Assembly: GCA_013399015.1 (NCBI GenBank)
Contig: VWZX01001149.1
Coordinates: 594,463 to 658,462, forward strand
Source: Galbula dea
Lineage: Eukaryota; Chordata; Aves; Piciformes; Galbulidae
DNA length: 64,000 nt
Reading direction: 5' to 3'
Position numbers and translations under genes: made by a program. Below the pieces are notes generated by a model that did not search any database, was not told the origin of the DNA, and worked only from the letters and a program-made list of their open reading frames with translations. Below are positions 46,470 through 60,002 of the stretch, in pieces. The number at the start of each line of letters is the position of its first letter. Positions within the stretch are counted from its first letter, which is position 1.

Positions 46470-46646
46470 CTGGAACAGCCTGCCCAGGGCAGTGGTGGTG
46501 GGGTCATCATCCCTGGAGGGATTTCAAGCAGGTACAGATGTGGTGCTGAGGGACATGAGGTTTAGTAGAGGCCTGGCAGTGTTGGGTAAAACAGTTGGAC
46601 TGGATGATCTTAAGAGGTCTCTTCCAACCAAAACAATTCTATGATC
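46470..46646 (+). mobile_element. CR1 LINE, 3' end copy
   Basis: Sense copy with gctggaacagcctgcccagg, tcatcatccctggagggatt, and the end cagttggactggatgatctt, aagaggtctcttccaaccaa, attctatgat. About 175 bases are left. Confidence 0.9.
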
Positions 46647-49081
46647 AGAAGACAGTGCAGAGGTGGCAAGAGCCTAGCTTTGTGGAGCACTGGAGCTCAG
46701 AGAGCAGAAAATCACCTATGGAGCTTTTAGACAGTGGTATTTTCCACACAGGGAGAAACAGTTCTAGAAAACTTACTCTAGGTTCAAACACCTAACTCAC
46801 ACCACAGATTAGTCTGGGGGATGTGCCTCCCTGGAATGCCTTCTATCACTGCTCCAGCTTTCCCCAGAAAGCTCTCTGCTGATAGAAAAGCACATATGAG
46901 AAACTGCTTCTTGCAACTTTCTCCTTCTGATGGCTTCAGAGAAGCAAATCAAAATGAGAGAGGAATAAGGCCAGGCAGCATTCCCCAGACACCCACATGC
47001 ACCTTCCCCAACTTGCTTTGACATCAGGCTCGAGTTTCTCGGAAGTAATCATCCATGTTTCAGGTTTCTATTTTTCATTGCCCAGTTTGGGGCCTGACTT
47101 TCAAAGAACAAAGAACTTCCTGAAAATCAGTTCCTGACATTATCAGCTAGTTGTTAATTAGGGCTGCAGGTGCCTCCATGAGGCATCTAATTTGGACATT
47201 TTTGCTTCTACACTCAGAGCTATCGACTTCCTCTTTGCTAATCAGCTGCATAACCCAGAGAGCTAACATGTTAATCATCCAGGGGTTAAAAGTAGCTTCC
47301 AAAAGGAAACTAAAACTTAGGAAATGATTTTCTGGCAAGTGCAATGACTGTATGTGCACTACTGAGGCAGACAAGATTTGTTTTGTCTTTCTGGTGGGCA
47401 AGATGAGTGCTGAAAGAGCAACTCCTGGTCAAATCACACTGGTGTGGAAGTGACATCTTGGCAAAACACCAGGGAAACATTGGGTCACCTCCTCCTAACC
47501 CTTGATTTCTTCCTTAAATGTGCTTTTTAATGTGTCACAGTTGTTACATTTGTAACAATAACTCCCTTGAGACTAAACAACAGAGCTTGGTCTGTGAAAA
47601 ATGGACAATGCATTTACATCAGGAAACCAACAGGACATTTTAAATCAAGGTGTAACGGAGTTCAAAGAGTCTGGAGGTTACCTTGGTGAAAGGTGACCAT
47701 TCTGCAGGCTGATTTCTGCAGCAGGATGTCCTAAAGAAACTCAGCTAAAGCATGCTGTCATACTAGATTTTGGTGACACAACAATCCAGATTCACTGCTT
47801 CTTTTGGCTTTACTGCTGCTAGTCAAACATCACTATGCAGAAATGCAACCAGGCACTTAAATTAGTTATAAAACTTTCCTTTTTTTAACATGAGCAGCAA
47901 AATCCTAGAAATAAATCTTGTAAGGTATTGGCACTTTTAGCTCTTTTTGATGGGAGGGAAGAGGAGCTGAGATTTGGCTACAAAAAGACTCATATAAATT
48001 CCTGCTAAATCTAGGATGGAATTTGACTGCACAAACATTGGGGAAACCAATGCCCTCGGAGCAAGGGGCTGATCTGGGCAGGGAGAACACAAGGCTGGAG
48101 TGTTCCCTAGTATAACTACCTTCATGTGCTCTGCAATCAAAGCTGCTGTTCTTGCTGCCCTAACTTTGCTTGTGTAGGACTAACAGGACAATTAACAACT
48201 TCTTTGATTTGTTGTGCCAAACACTGAGGACATTTCTAGGTCCTGTGTAAATGCTCAATCTGCTATTAACCTGTGTATTTCCTGGCCAACATAAACAGCT
48301 TTTGGTACATCTCCATCTCCCACCAGGGCTCTCAAGAGCTGTAGCCCTCCTCATTTTAATGGGATTCCTCCTCTCCTAACAGAGCTCTCACTGTGTGCTA
48401 TGGTGGCAGCAGGACCGTGCAGAATAGGAACCGATCCATTTGCTCTTGCCTTTCAAAACAAAATCAACCCCTTTTGGCATTTGGTTTCTAGGGCAGAAAT
48501 CCCAGAGTGCTTTTAGCCTTGAGCATTTCCTCAGACCTCCTTTTGGCTCCAGGATGAGTGCAAACAGCAGCCCAGTTTACCAGACACATCGGTGCACTGG
48601 GATTCAGAGGTTCAGCGGTCGGCTCTGCTGCTAACCATCGCCACCTGCTTTACCTCTCAGCACTCCTGCTCCTCTCCCACTCTGTGACTGCCTTGTCTAG
48701 TTGAACTGGAGGCTCCTTAATGCAAATACCAGCATCCTGGAAGACCAATGAGTGCCCAGCAGCAGAGCCTTGAGCTCTTTTGGGACTCTCAGACATCTGT
48801 ATTATCAAAAATAAGAGTAGAGAGACAGTTCCCCTCCCCTCTTGGCTTTACTAATAAACAGGAGTATTTCAGCCCTGATCTATCAGCCCTGTGCTCTCCA
48901 CCTTTGTTATCTCTAATTACTCATCTGCTAAAGTTGTTTAACAGTGCAAACCTTCCCTGTCTCCTTAACCCCTTGCTCTGTGGTACTCACTGAGACTGTG
49001 TTCAGAGGATGGGAGTACAGTTGCAAATTCAATCATTCCACACCTAGAAAATGTGCAGGTCGAGCCTGCCTGTGGCTGTAG
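46647..49081. other. Unique stretch with a minor CpG pocket
   Basis: About 2.4 kb without CR1. The pocket at 48410-48645 is listed separately. Open frames are under 90 codons and unsupported. Confidence 0.4.
48410..48645. promoter_or_regulatory. Minor CpG pocket, possible regulatory segment
   Basis: Six CpGs in about 235 bases (ggaccgtg, aaccgatc, catcggtg, cagcggtcggc, catcgcc), in otherwise CpG-poor unique DNA. An E-box-like CACCTG follows at about 48641. No exon or promoter element can be assigned. Confidence 0.22.
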
Positions 49082-49180
49082 TCACAGAATGTTAGGAGCT
49101 GGAAGGGACCTCCAAAGATCATCTAGTCCAACCCCCCCTGCCAGAGCAGGATTCCCTACACCAGGTCACACAGAAACCTT
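49082..49180 (-). mobile_element. CR1 LINE, 3' end fragment
   Basis: Antisense terminus cacagaatgttaggagctgg, aagggacctccaaagatcat, ctagtccaaccccccctgcc. It then runs through agagcaggattccctacacc. Around 100 bases are left. Confidence 0.9.
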
Positions 49181-49486
49181 GGAGTGCAGGCAATGCTGCT
49201 CTTCCATAGCACTTTCTATGGTCAACCCATCTTTTTTCTCTCCACTGAGATCAGGCATGCTCTGCTATGGATAGCAGAGATGGAGAGGAATTCAGATGTG
49301 CTGAAATGGTGTCCCCCTCATTCCAGCCTAGAAACAAGTGAACACTGAACTGGCCAGTGCTGTCCCAAAGTCTGGCTCCTTCCAAATTGGTCCTCTCTGA
49401 GGGCAAACTGTAGCTTTTGTGCCAGAACTGGTCTCCTTCCAGAGTCAACTAATGTGAGTTCCTAGTTTCACATCCAGTCTCACTTC
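49181..49486. other. Short unique spacer
   Basis: About 300 bases between two CR1 copies, with no recognisable feature. Confidence 0.4.
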
Positions 49487-49937
49487 TGAGAGACAAGGAA
49501 CTGCTGGAGAGAGTCCAGCAGAGGCTAGGAAGATGCTGAGGGCACTGGAGCATCTCTGGCAGGAGGAAAGGCCTGGGGCTGCTTAGCCTGGAGAAGAGAA
49601 GGCTGAGAAGGGATCTTATCCATATGTAAAGTGCAGGGTGCAAGGGATGGGGCCAGACTCTTTCACTGGTGGCCAGGGACAGGCCAGGGGGCAGTGGGCA
49701 CAAACTGGAACCCAGGAGGTTCCATCTGAACAGGAGGAAAACATTCTTTCCTCTGAGGGTGCCAGAGCACTGGACCAGGCTACCCAGAGAGGTTGTGGAG
49801 TCTTCTTCTCAGGAGAGACTCCAAACTCATCTGGACATGATCCTGAGCAACCTGCTCTGGTTGCCCCTGCTTTAGCAGTGGGGTTGGACTGGATGATCCC
49901 CAGAGGTCCATTCCAACCCCTGCCAGCCTGGGATTCC
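49487..49937 (+). mobile_element. CR1 LINE, 450-bp 3' copy (gatccccagaggtcc type)
   Basis: Sense copy from agagacaaggaactgctgga through tggggctgcttagcctggag, agaaggctgagaagggatct, caaactggaacccaggaggt and ccatctgaacaggaggaaaa. It ends ggggttggactggatgatcc, ccagaggtccattccaaccc, gggattcc. The coding remnant KTFFPLRVPEHWTRLPREVV can be read. It contains the 3' end missing from the related copy at 13155-14044. Confidence 0.94.
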
Positions 49938-52900
49938 CCTTATAACACATTGTATTTTGCCTGGCAGCTAGTCCTCACTCTATCCTCTTTACATTTCTCC
50001 TCCACATACATTGTCTCTCTGCCTCTGCTTCCTCCTCCCCTTCTCCATCATCACAGCTAATTGTTTCTGTCCCATACATTCCTGATTTTATTATCCCCAC
50101 ACAATTCCCTGTCTCCAGCTCTTTGTGTCTTTTCCCAGCCAACTGACTCCATCCCATTACTCACACCCACTCCTAGTTTCCCTTGGCTTCTCAGCCCCCA
50201 GCTCTCTGCAAGTCCTGTTCAGTTTCCTCACCTTTGAAGACTCCTTGCTCCCATCTACTCTTTCCCCCAGCCTTGCACTAGCCCTAGTCACCCCTGAATT
50301 TAAGCCATAGACTGCTCCTCTACCTTTTCTGGCCTTTGTTGACCCAGGATGGAAGAAGACAGGTGGAACAAGCTCTAAAGCCAACAGGCATCCCCCTCCC
50401 AGAGCAGCTACCTCCTCAGTCATGTTCAGACCCCTTCCAGCACTGCCTGGGGAGGTTGTCTCAGCTGCCTGGGCTGCAGTAACATTTAGGGCAGGCAAAC
50501 CCCTGAAGGATTTCAGCTAAACCTCCCCCAAGCACACACAATGTCTTGTGATTTGACAAGGTGCAGGCAGATTTTTATTGGTATAGCACAAATATAACAT
50601 CCCTAGGAGCAGCAGAACAAATACTCTGTGAAGAAATGATGTGAAAAAAGCTCTTTTTTTTGGGCTGTTCTTCTGAATGAAATTCTTGTAACTCAGTCAC
50701 CAAAAAAGTACCTGCTGCTTCTGGGCAGATATTTTTGAGGCACTTGATTCATTAATTGCACTTCACCTGATAAGTTTCTGGGCCAGTCCCAAAAATAACT
50801 GTATTCTCCACTCAGACATATTTTGAATGGTGTCATGTGATGATGGGGGGAAGGGAGAACTTGCAAACAAATAACCTTCAAAGCTCACAGATCTCATTAA
50901 CCACCACTAAATGTCAAAGTCTTTCCAACTGAACCTGGCAAAGTTATCAAGAGAGTTTTGTACTAGGACTCCTACAGGAACAAACCCACTTAACATTTGC
51001 CCACACCACCTCTGCTGGCCATGTAGATCATGAATGTGTCTTTGATCTATTTCTGTGAACAGGATTAAAGGTGGTATGTCCTCAACCAAGGCCACATCTT
51101 TTGGGACTGGAGGGATTTCCAGTTTAACAGAAACAAATGGCACCTAACGACCTCATCACACTGCACCTAGCCTCCACCCAGGGAAAGTCAGCAGCACCAA
51201 GTCAGCAGCACCTTTCCTCTCTACCTGTTCTCAAGAGCACAGGTCACATCTCTAGAAGACAAAGCACCAAAAAGAAATCCAGCTGCACCAGCCCAGCAGG
51301 TAGCAAACTCCCCCAGGAGCCAGTCAGACAATGCTACTGCTCATTAGGGCTGGGTGGCACAGGAGAAAAAGGGAATAGACTTTTCCCTTCAGTTATCAAA
51401 CTGGAACAAGTCTGAGAGCTCAGAAAAAAACCCCAAAACAACAAAACCAAGCACTTGGCAGAGTCAAGGACTGGGGCCAAATCAGGAGAAAGAGAGGCTT
51501 TGATCATTAAAAGTGCAAAGAATGGAGGTCAAAAAGAAGTTGTTACATAAAGGAGATGCTTTGGTTCTGGGAATGCCTTCTCCAGTGGCAGCTGAGGATG
51601 TGCACCCACTTGAAACAGAAAATCCTTTAGCTTTGCTCTGAGTTTCTCCAGCCTGCCAGACAAATTGCTCCCATCAAACTGTCATTTGGATGTTCAGCCA
51701 TTGAAAACACAGTTTAAGCATGGTCCTTAATTAGAAATCCCATGGAAATGAAAACAATCCTCTCTGGCATCTCCTTCCCCCTGGATGGTAAAGTTGGACT
51801 TATCATCTGGCACAGCCCCTTTCCTGTTTGTGTGGGTGGAGGGAGGCAGAGGAGGAATCCTGCTCCCCTTCCAACAGCCCTCAGACAAGCAGCCTCCCCT
51901 GCCAAGGGCTCCTCTCCCACAAGTGTCTCACTACAAACAGGTCTGGGAGATGCAATGAGCTTCTCACATGAGAGGTGGATGGGATAGGCACCTTCTGCCC
52001 AGGAGGGCCCACAACTGAATGGATCCATGTGTTTAACAGCTGGTTTGTTTCACTAGGTAAGAGTCTCTTTGATGAGGCTGCATTTAGCTTCCAGAAAAAT
52101 GCCTTTAGTAAAAGCAATACAACTCAGCAATTACCTTCTGTTACTGGAAGGCCCAGATAACTCAGCAGTGTCAGTCCTCCCCACTCTAGCCATTTTATTG
52201 TTGGACTTTTGTTATTAAATGTTTTGTTGAAAGCCCCATGTCCCAGCAGCTTGTTGTTATAAGAGAATATCAGGCTCCTCAACAATTAAGACAGGTCTCA
52301 AACCCCTGCAGCTGTGAAGAATAATCCCAAAGGTTAAAAAGGGAAAGGTGTATTTGAGCAGTGAGGACAGTTAGCCACTGGAACAGTTACCTCTGGGAGA
52401 TGTTAAGTTCTCTCTCATCATTTGAAGTCTTAAGTCAAGATGGCATAATACGTCCTCTGGTAGGCAGCAGCCAGTCTGACACATGAGCTTTTGAGCTCCA
52501 TCCAGGAATCACACAGTGCAATTCTCTGGCTCCTGTTTCACTGATCAGATTAGAAAAGCACAACCACTCCCAGAGACCTCAGACTATTAACTGATGGGAT
52601 GAGAACCCAAACCACTCTGGATTTGTGCTTGTGGTGACAAACTCATGAGCTTTGAATGTTATACACTGGCAATGCTGATATATATATAAAGACTTGGTTT
52701 GTTTAGGGTCTCTTTTTACAGGACATTTCTCACTTCACAGGAAACAGGTCCTCATTTGTCAGCCCACATAGCAAGCTGACTTGAGATAACTAAGACAAGA
52801 TTTTACCAAAGGTAGATCAAGCAATTTCTCCTCTCCTTTTGAAAGGGCTCCTGAAGTGGTCATCAGATCCAGGCATGTTTGCAAGAAAGCCTCATCCTTC

Positions 52901-53602
52901 AGATTCCCCAGGTTTTACAGAGCTTACAGACCAGCTCCTCAAAGGCTTGGTAGGAGTTGCCTCTTATCCCACAACAGCACCTGAGGAGACTGAAGAAGTG
53001 ACATAATCTCGTCCCACATGGACTCCACACATGTGGGTTCAGAGATGTGGAGGCAGAAACAGAAGGAGGTGAATCTGCCCACTGCCAATCTGTCTCTGGA
53101 GAAGCTACTCCTGCTGTGGGACTGCTATCACAAATTTGGTGTGGCTCTGCTCCTTTTCCACCACTTCCCTCACCAAGAAGTTTCTCATTGCTTGGCTAAG
53201 CTTCTCAGGACAAGAGGCTGAGGAAAGGAGATTGACTGCAAGCAGCAATAAAAGTAGGGTATTAAATAAGGCATTGCTGTAGAGTAACAGGAAGGGTGGA
53301 AAAGCATGGGCTCATGCATATTATAGTCCTATAAAAGAGAAAGAATTCTTAAATGAGTCTTAAAGAGAGCTGAGTTACAGCATGAGCAAACTGCTTTAAT
53401 CACCTATTGTGCAGCTGTAGTTGATTTTGTGCAGATTTCACAGAGATCCTAGCTATCATGCAATGCTCCATGCAGTCACTGTGGGTGACTCTCCACTTTC
53501 ATCATGGGTGCTGTTAATGGTGCCATTATTTGGTCAAATCTTCCACCACCCTCAGTTAGATGCTTCCTTAAGTAGGTCAGATAACACCTGAGGAACATAC
53601 AT
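49938..53602. other. Long unique stretch, one possible old CR1 trace
   Basis: About 3.7 kb. A pyrimidine-rich zone lies at 49970-50310, and the weak old CR1 match at 52365-52475 is listed separately. A short TA run occurs at about 52679-52688. Open frames up to 113 codons have no motif. Confidence 0.4.
52365..52475 (+). mobile_element. Possible ancient CR1 remnant
   Basis: The phrases gaggacagttagccactgga, acagttacctctgggagatg and cctctggtaggcagc follow the order of CR1 blocks (gtggtgaggcactggaacag, ttgcccagagag, then a terminal part). No terminal attctatgat block is seen, so this is a weak call. Confidence 0.35.
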
Positions 53603-53665
53603 AGAGTCATGGAATCATTCTGGTTGGAAAAGGCCTCTGAGAGCATGGAGTCTAACTGTCATGGC
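53603..53665 (-). mobile_element. CR1 LINE, terminal fragment
   Basis: Antisense terminus gagtcatggaatcattctgg, ttggaaaaggcctctgagag, catggagtctaactgtcatg. About 60 bases. Confidence 0.82.
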
Positions 53666-56600
53666 AGGAGAACAAATCTGCTTCCTGACTACAGAGAAGA
53701 GAAACACATGTGATGTGGGGATACATAAATACACACACAAGTGCTTTCCACCCAGGCACCCAGTAACAAACCTTTAAAGTCCCTCTGGTGAGGGGTGGCT
53801 CCTTGGGAAAGTCATAGACTAGCCTGAAATTCATTAGAGTCCTAGTCCTTGCTTGGGAACATAAATGATTGCTGCAGATTGGGTTTCAAAATATGCTCCT
53901 AGCAGCTGATGCCTCTCACTGGACATCCAAGCCCCCACTGAGGCATCAGGAGACTCATTGCTTCTGCTGGCCACCTGAGAATCTAACAAACAGGTAACTG
54001 GATGGGCAAAGCAGCAATTAGCAGCCAAATTAGATGATTACTTATCAATCAGCTCAGCTGTTCAGCAGATACCCAAAAGAGCAGCAGCAAGAGAACTGGA
54101 AAACTATCTTTAACCACTTTGGTTTGCTAAATCATGGGGAGTCCAATGATCTCAACAAGCTGTTTCTGAAACCCTCCAGAAGCCAAATCTCTTTTCACAG
54201 TGTTTTTTAATCTCCAGGAGTCACTTGAAGTGTGTATTAAAGCATTTCACTGTGTGTCCTGAGAGAGACATCCCCAACATATGTAGAAAGGGGGGGGAGG
54301 GGGAACCCAAAAAACCCCCCACAACACAAAACAAAAACACACCACAGAGAGAAAAGTCATATTTAGTGTAACTCAGTGAAAAGCCTATTTTCCACTTGCC
54401 AGACAGCTCACCTCCTTAGAAATAAAACTACAGCTAACCCACATCCCCAGGCCACCTGTAGTAAGCTCATCACATGGGGAGTTAGTTACACAGGAGCAGG
54501 AGAACTATTCAGAGTTTCCAGCAGGGTCTTTTGGCATAACATGGATTCCTCTCATCCCCTGCCTCATGGAGAGGAGGGAGTGAACTAGACCTTCTCCTGG
54601 GGCAGCAGAAACCAGAGTCTGGGAGGAGGATCATGTAATGCTTTGGCTCAGGCAGCCTTAGCTCAGCCCCAGAACCTGTAAAGAAGGAAGGAGCAGCAAC
54701 AGATGAGGGATCAACTAATTTGCACCCTACCTAGTGAACCCACACTTGACTGCCCTTCCCATTACCCACATCTGGAGATACCCCAGACAAATGAACTGCA
54801 GGCTGCACACTTCCAAATACCTTAGTGTCTGCTTAGTTTGGAACCAAACATCAAGATTCCTTCCATTACAATGGCCACAGCAACACAGGCACTGCTTTGG
54901 CACTGCTGGCTAACATGTCCCTGTGCTCCAGGAGTGCAACCAGACCCTGATCCAGCTTATGGATTGGGAAACTCCTGCAACTTTCACTGCTTTTAATGCC
55001 TGGTCAGAGCACTAAGCCCTTCTGTGTATTCCAGCACCTGCTGTCCCTAGATCTTGGCACTTCAAACCCTCTGGGCTCCATCTCCAACCTCCCTGGGACT
55101 CCTTGTGCTACCAGAGGAAGGCCAGCCCTGTCCCTGGAGTACTGATGGGAAACTGCAAGAGGAATCACTGATGTCACCACTTCTGAAGTGGGAATTTATC
55201 CTAAACACACTCCCTTTGCAAAATGCAAAGTTCTCCAGAAGAAGAAAAAGGAAATTCTGCTATTTAGGAAAAAAATGTCAGCTGGCTTAGGACACAATAG
55301 TTACCCTTCCTCATGGTCACTGGAAAAACAGTTCCTGGCTGGACTGGAATTGCCCATATGTGCTGAGGCATGTGTGAAACTTCAATCCATGACCTGGAGT
55401 AACAGCTGAAACCATTTGCAACTCTTCCTTTGATTCTCCTTGGCCTTCTTCTATGGCTTGCTCTGATTGCTTCAAGCACAGAGCCAGGCTTTTGCTCACC
55501 TGCAAACACACTGTTGTAGCTGCTACTTTCCACTGCTCTCTTAAGCATTAGGAACAAACCAGCTAAGATTTAGAAGCAGTTGTCATGTTTTTGTATGCTA
55601 TAGGCTGAGGGCTCCTGGTTACTGATGATTGCTGTTTATGTGACCTTTGGTTTGCTGAGCAAGTGTTTGTCTAACTGACAGTATTCCAGCCCCTGTGTGT
55701 TTGAAGTGCCACAACCCTGCCAGTTGTGCCACAGATGGGTTCAGGGACACAGCTATATGCTGAGACCACTGAAGAAATGAAAATGCCAGCTTTATTTTAC
55801 ATCAAACTGAGGAAAAATTCACTTTATCAAGAACTAAGTGCAAGCCTACAAAGCTGTTCTGATGCCATTCTGAAAGAAGAGCTTTTCATGACTCCAGGCC
55901 TTGTCTGTGTTCCTGGGTAGAGAGGTTTCCTTAGCAGACAAGTGCTTTTGATGTCAGATATTACTTTCCTTTCCCACTGTTCCAAGGTGATCCCCTTCCC
56001 CCTCATGGCAAGGTTCCCAAAGATGTCTGAATGGTGCAGGATCCTCCCTGCACTGAAGGATGGCATCATAACATTTCTAATCTGCTAGGAACTTTTGGAA
56101 ATGCCAGCCTCTCTAACTGGTTTTTCCTCAGTCCTCCAGTTGCTGCTTTCTCTCCTGTTCTCTTCCCTACAGATGGTTTCTTCACCCAAGAACTGCTGTG
56201 CCCACAGCCCCTGAGGTTAGGATCTACAGACTTTGCTGTTCTTCCAGAAAAAGTCTTCAGCCTGCTCAATTGCAGATTAGAAAAGCAGTAGGAGAAGGCT
56301 TGGCTTCAGCAGTCTTCTAGTCTTTAGGAGACATCTAGGTGTTGACAGTACAGCCTCTCCTCAAGCTGCTAACATGGAGAGGAAGCAGCTGTACTGTTTT
56401 ATGAGCACAACTTGAACAATGAAGCAAAACTACCTGGGGAGCACTTGGAAACAAGCCCCCTGAGATCAGCTTATTCCCTTGTGTCTGAGAAGCATGGAGG
56501 CATAAGCCTCCTAAATTTGATCCTTACTGTGGGGTTCACATAAACAAATATAAACTAATTAAAGTCAATCATGACAATCATGGGCTATCACTTTAGTGAT

Positions 56601-56873
56601 TAGAGCACTTTCCTTGCAAGGAAATGCATTTTCTGTCCTTAACAGAGTCCAAAACTCTAAAGCAAGTTAACTTTCATCTGCCCAGTGAGCATGCTACAAA
56701 ACCAAAAGGAATCACAGACATTTTTAGGCCACTGGAAGAGTGATCCAGGTCACATTTATTCACACTCCCTTCATGTGAGAATACCAACAGTATCAGGCTG
56801 CAACAGATATAAGCATGTGTTTAAATGCTTTGCTGGATCAGGATGGGCAGCACCAGCAGACAAGCTCTGGCAT
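53666..56873. other. Long unique stretch, nothing supported
   Basis: About 3.2 kb without CR1. A G-run/C-run low-complexity tract lies at 54290-54320. Open frames up to 97 codons on both strands show no motif. Confidence 0.4.
54290..54320. repeat. G-run followed by C-run, hairpin-prone tract
   Basis: G8, A, G5, then aaccc, an A6 run and a C6 run, followed by a long C/A-rich stretch. The G and C runs can pair across a short loop. It is similar in style to the tract at 10747-10777. Confidence 0.6.
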
Positions 56874-57436
56874 GGAATCATTAAGGTTGGAAAAGACCTC
56901 TAAGATCCCAGAGTCCAACTGCCAGCCCATCACCACCATGCCACTAAACTGTGCTGCCAAGTGCCACATCTCCATGCTTTCTGAACAGCTCCAGGGATGG
57001 TGACTCCACCACTGCCCTGGGCAGCCTGGGCCAATGCTTAACCAATCTTTCAGGGAAGAAATCATTCCTAATGTCCAACCTAAACCTCCCCTGGTGAAAC
57101 TGGAGGTTATTTCCTCTCATCCTATTGCTTGTTCCCTGGGAGAAGAGACCAAACCTCTGCCTTGCTCCAACTTCCTCTCAGGGAGTTGCAGAGAGTGAGG
57201 TGGTCTCCCCTGAGCCTCCTCTTCTCCAGGCTAACCAAACCCTGTTCCCTCAGCTGCTCCTCACAACACTTGTGCTCTAGACTCTTCACCAGCTTTATTG
57301 CCCTTCTTTGGGTATGTTCCAGCACCTCAATGTCCTTCTTAGAGTGAGAGGCCCAAAACTGACCCCAGGATTTGAGGTGTGGCCCCACCAGTGCCAGTCC
57401 AGGGGCACAATCAGTGTCCTTGTCCTGCTGGACATC
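56874..57436 (-). mobile_element. CR1 LINE, 560-bp 3' copy
   Basis: Antisense copy starting tggaatcattaaggttggaa, with ccatcaccaccatgccacta, agggatggtgactccaccac, cctcccctggtgaaactgga, gagcctcctcttctccaggc, gtgctctagactcttcacca and tgaccccaggatttgaggtg. The minus-strand frame reads MGPHLKSWGQFWASHSKKDI, then EVLEHTQRRAIKLVKSLEHK and GLVSLEKRRLRGDHLTL, the end of ORF2. It is the best-preserved minus-strand copy. Confidence 0.95.
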
Positions 57437-60002
57437 TCTATGCCAGTCTAACAGTGGGAGATGGAAGAATTCTGAAGTTAGACCAATAAAAGGCTGTCAT
57501 CTCAACTTTCCTTTTTCAAGTCAGAACCCAACACCAAAAATGCAGTGAGAAGGAAAACTGATCCACCTGGACAAGTCACTGAGCAAAGAGCCAGGCAGAG
57601 ACACCTATCTAAAGGCAGAACAGATGAGAAGTGAAGTGGACATGGACCTATCTCTCTCCCACACTACCACCATCCTATAGGGCATCATCCTGGGATAATA
57701 CAGCTCCCCAGAGAACCAAGACCATGCCCCCCTGCATGCTCTGCCAGGGTCAGGCTGTAGCTAGCTGGGAAGCCCATTACATGTGTGTGTGGCCAGGCTT
57801 GCACATATAAACATTGCAGTAAGAGCATAAAAGCCATAGTGAAGCAAACCTTTCCAAGGATGATGTAAGTGGGTGGGGGCACTACCAGGCTCACAAGAAG
57901 CAAAGGATAAGGATGGCTAAAATAAAAGCATTTGCATAGAAATGTGTACTCCCCAAATTTATTAGCAGCAGAGAGATCCTGGTGTAACAAGTGGATGAAG
58001 AGTTGCTGTGAGATCATCTGGGACTTCACATGAAGCTTGTAGGCATTGTTTCTGGGAGGAAGTCCTCATTGTGTGTAGCACAGTAAAAACTGTGCTTTCA
58101 AACAAAGAGATAAAATAGTTGCCTTAGCACAGCAGCAGCATTGTCATTGTAAATCTGCCCTGCCACAGATTTTATTACATTTTCATAGCAGAAGAGGGAA
58201 TTTATGATGTGATACTACAAGCTCCACCAGCCTTTTTCTGTCAGTGGGGTACCTCTCTTCACTTATACCTAAAATATTTGCTGATACTGAAAGGTGACTG
58301 TGAGATACAAAACCAGCCTTTTACAACTCTAGAGAACATTGGATTCCTCTAGCTAGGAGCAAAAAAGAAGCAAACCAAATAGCTTGAGCAGCTGTTTCTG
58401 CAGGGTGGATGCTGTTCTGCAATTACTCCTCCTGTTCTATGGAAGGAATCAGTGCTCAGCCTGGGCTGCTTTTGGGGATCAAGCAGCAACACAAAGATGT
58501 TGTTACTACTATTACCACATGTAAAAGTGATGCCAAGGCTTTCTGTGAGAGCCTCACCTCACAATTACCTCTTGGGGTAAGATTCATCCCACACAGACAG
58601 TCTTTGGGCTTGATCTCCTCTAGCCAAACATCAACAGCAATGTGCTCAGGGTGTTATATTCACTCCATCCAGCTTATACTCAGCCACCAATGCTCCCCAC
58701 AATCAAGGACTGATCATTTACTGTCTTCCTGGTCACCAGTTAGAGTAGGTTTCAAATATCCTGGTCTAGAGACAACTGCTACTTTGCATGACAGGACCAG
58801 GTCCACTCTACAGACAAGCAAAGTCTTTTGATACTAAAGATTCAGGATGTCGAACTCCTACTGATGAACAAGAAAAAGGTACAGGTGACTCTAAATTCAG
58901 TTTGATCCAAGTATTAGGCAAGTTTCTGCTCACCTCAGCAGTTAAACAACTTGGTGTCAAGACATTTTTCTTAGTTCTTTTGTCCCAAGAGGAAGTGCAG
59001 CTTGGTTCTTAGCTCATGAACAACACAATGGCAACAAAAGCTAATAGCTTGGTTTAAGTCAAGAAGGAAATAATAAGAAAATGAAATTCAAAAGCATTCA
59101 CAGGGAGGAACTTTCCACCCAGGCAAAGTCATCTCTGCTTACTTACCCAAAAGCAGCATGATCAAAGCTGGCTACAGGATTTCAAGCCCAAATGTTTCTT
59201 TGCATTCCCCAAGCAGAGAGTGAAAATGCTGCATGATACCAAAAGGAAGATCCTCAGCTACTACAAAGCAGGGACCAGGATTGAATGTCTTTAAAAGCCA
59301 CCAGTGGCTCCATCCCAGCCATGGGATGACATGAGACCCAGTGCACCAAGAGTTGTGATTGGCTGGGGAGTTTTAGGTAAGGCACTGGTTTATTACTAAA
59401 CAACAACATATGCACAGCATTTGTAATGAGATTGGACTTTTAACCTTCTGAAGCAGTGGGAAACAATTGGGCTTTGAAAAATAGCAGCTCAGAGGTAAGG
59501 AGAGGGTCAGCCCAGGGTAATTTATAAATATAAAAGCAGTTGCAGAGCTGAATTTCACTTTAAAACCAGAAATGATGTGGAAGAATAAGAGGAAGCCAGA
59601 GGAGCATGAGAAAAAGAAAGCTGGCATAGAGAAAAGGAGGAGGAGACAACACAAGAGATGGGAGAGGAGCAGTGAAGAGCTTCTCACAAACTACCCCACC
59701 ACCTAGACACCTCTGAGGCTCATACTCACACACTGACACAGGTGACTGCTTGCCCATTGGCCTGAGAGCACTCTGAACACTGAGGTCTGAGAGCAACTTG
59801 TCCTTCACACACATTCTGACATGGAAGCAACTGTTCATTCCTTTGAAAGGCCTGAGCTCCAACCAGCAGGTGAGGACCATTGCCTCTGGGCTGATGAATC
59901 AGATGAGAGTGAAGCCAGCTCCTCAGCTGCTATAAATGGAACTAGAGTGGCTCCAGCTGATTTGCACTAACTTAATGAACTTGGGGAACTTGAAGGCTAT
60001 GA
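57437..60002. other. Long unique stretch, nothing supported
   Basis: About 2.6 kb without CR1 or microsatellites of note. A 140-codon frame (58409-58831, plus) and 100-codon frames at 59.4-59.9 kb (minus) show no domain and no splice context. Confidence 0.4.

Noticed and set aside
49638..50060. 140-codon plus-strand frame
   Set aside because: The first two thirds are a translated CR1 3' region (49487-49937) in a non-coding frame. The rest is pyrimidine-rich flank.
58409..58831. 140-codon plus-strand frame
   Set aside because: Composition is ordinary for unique DNA, with no domain, no splice framing and no repeat relation.
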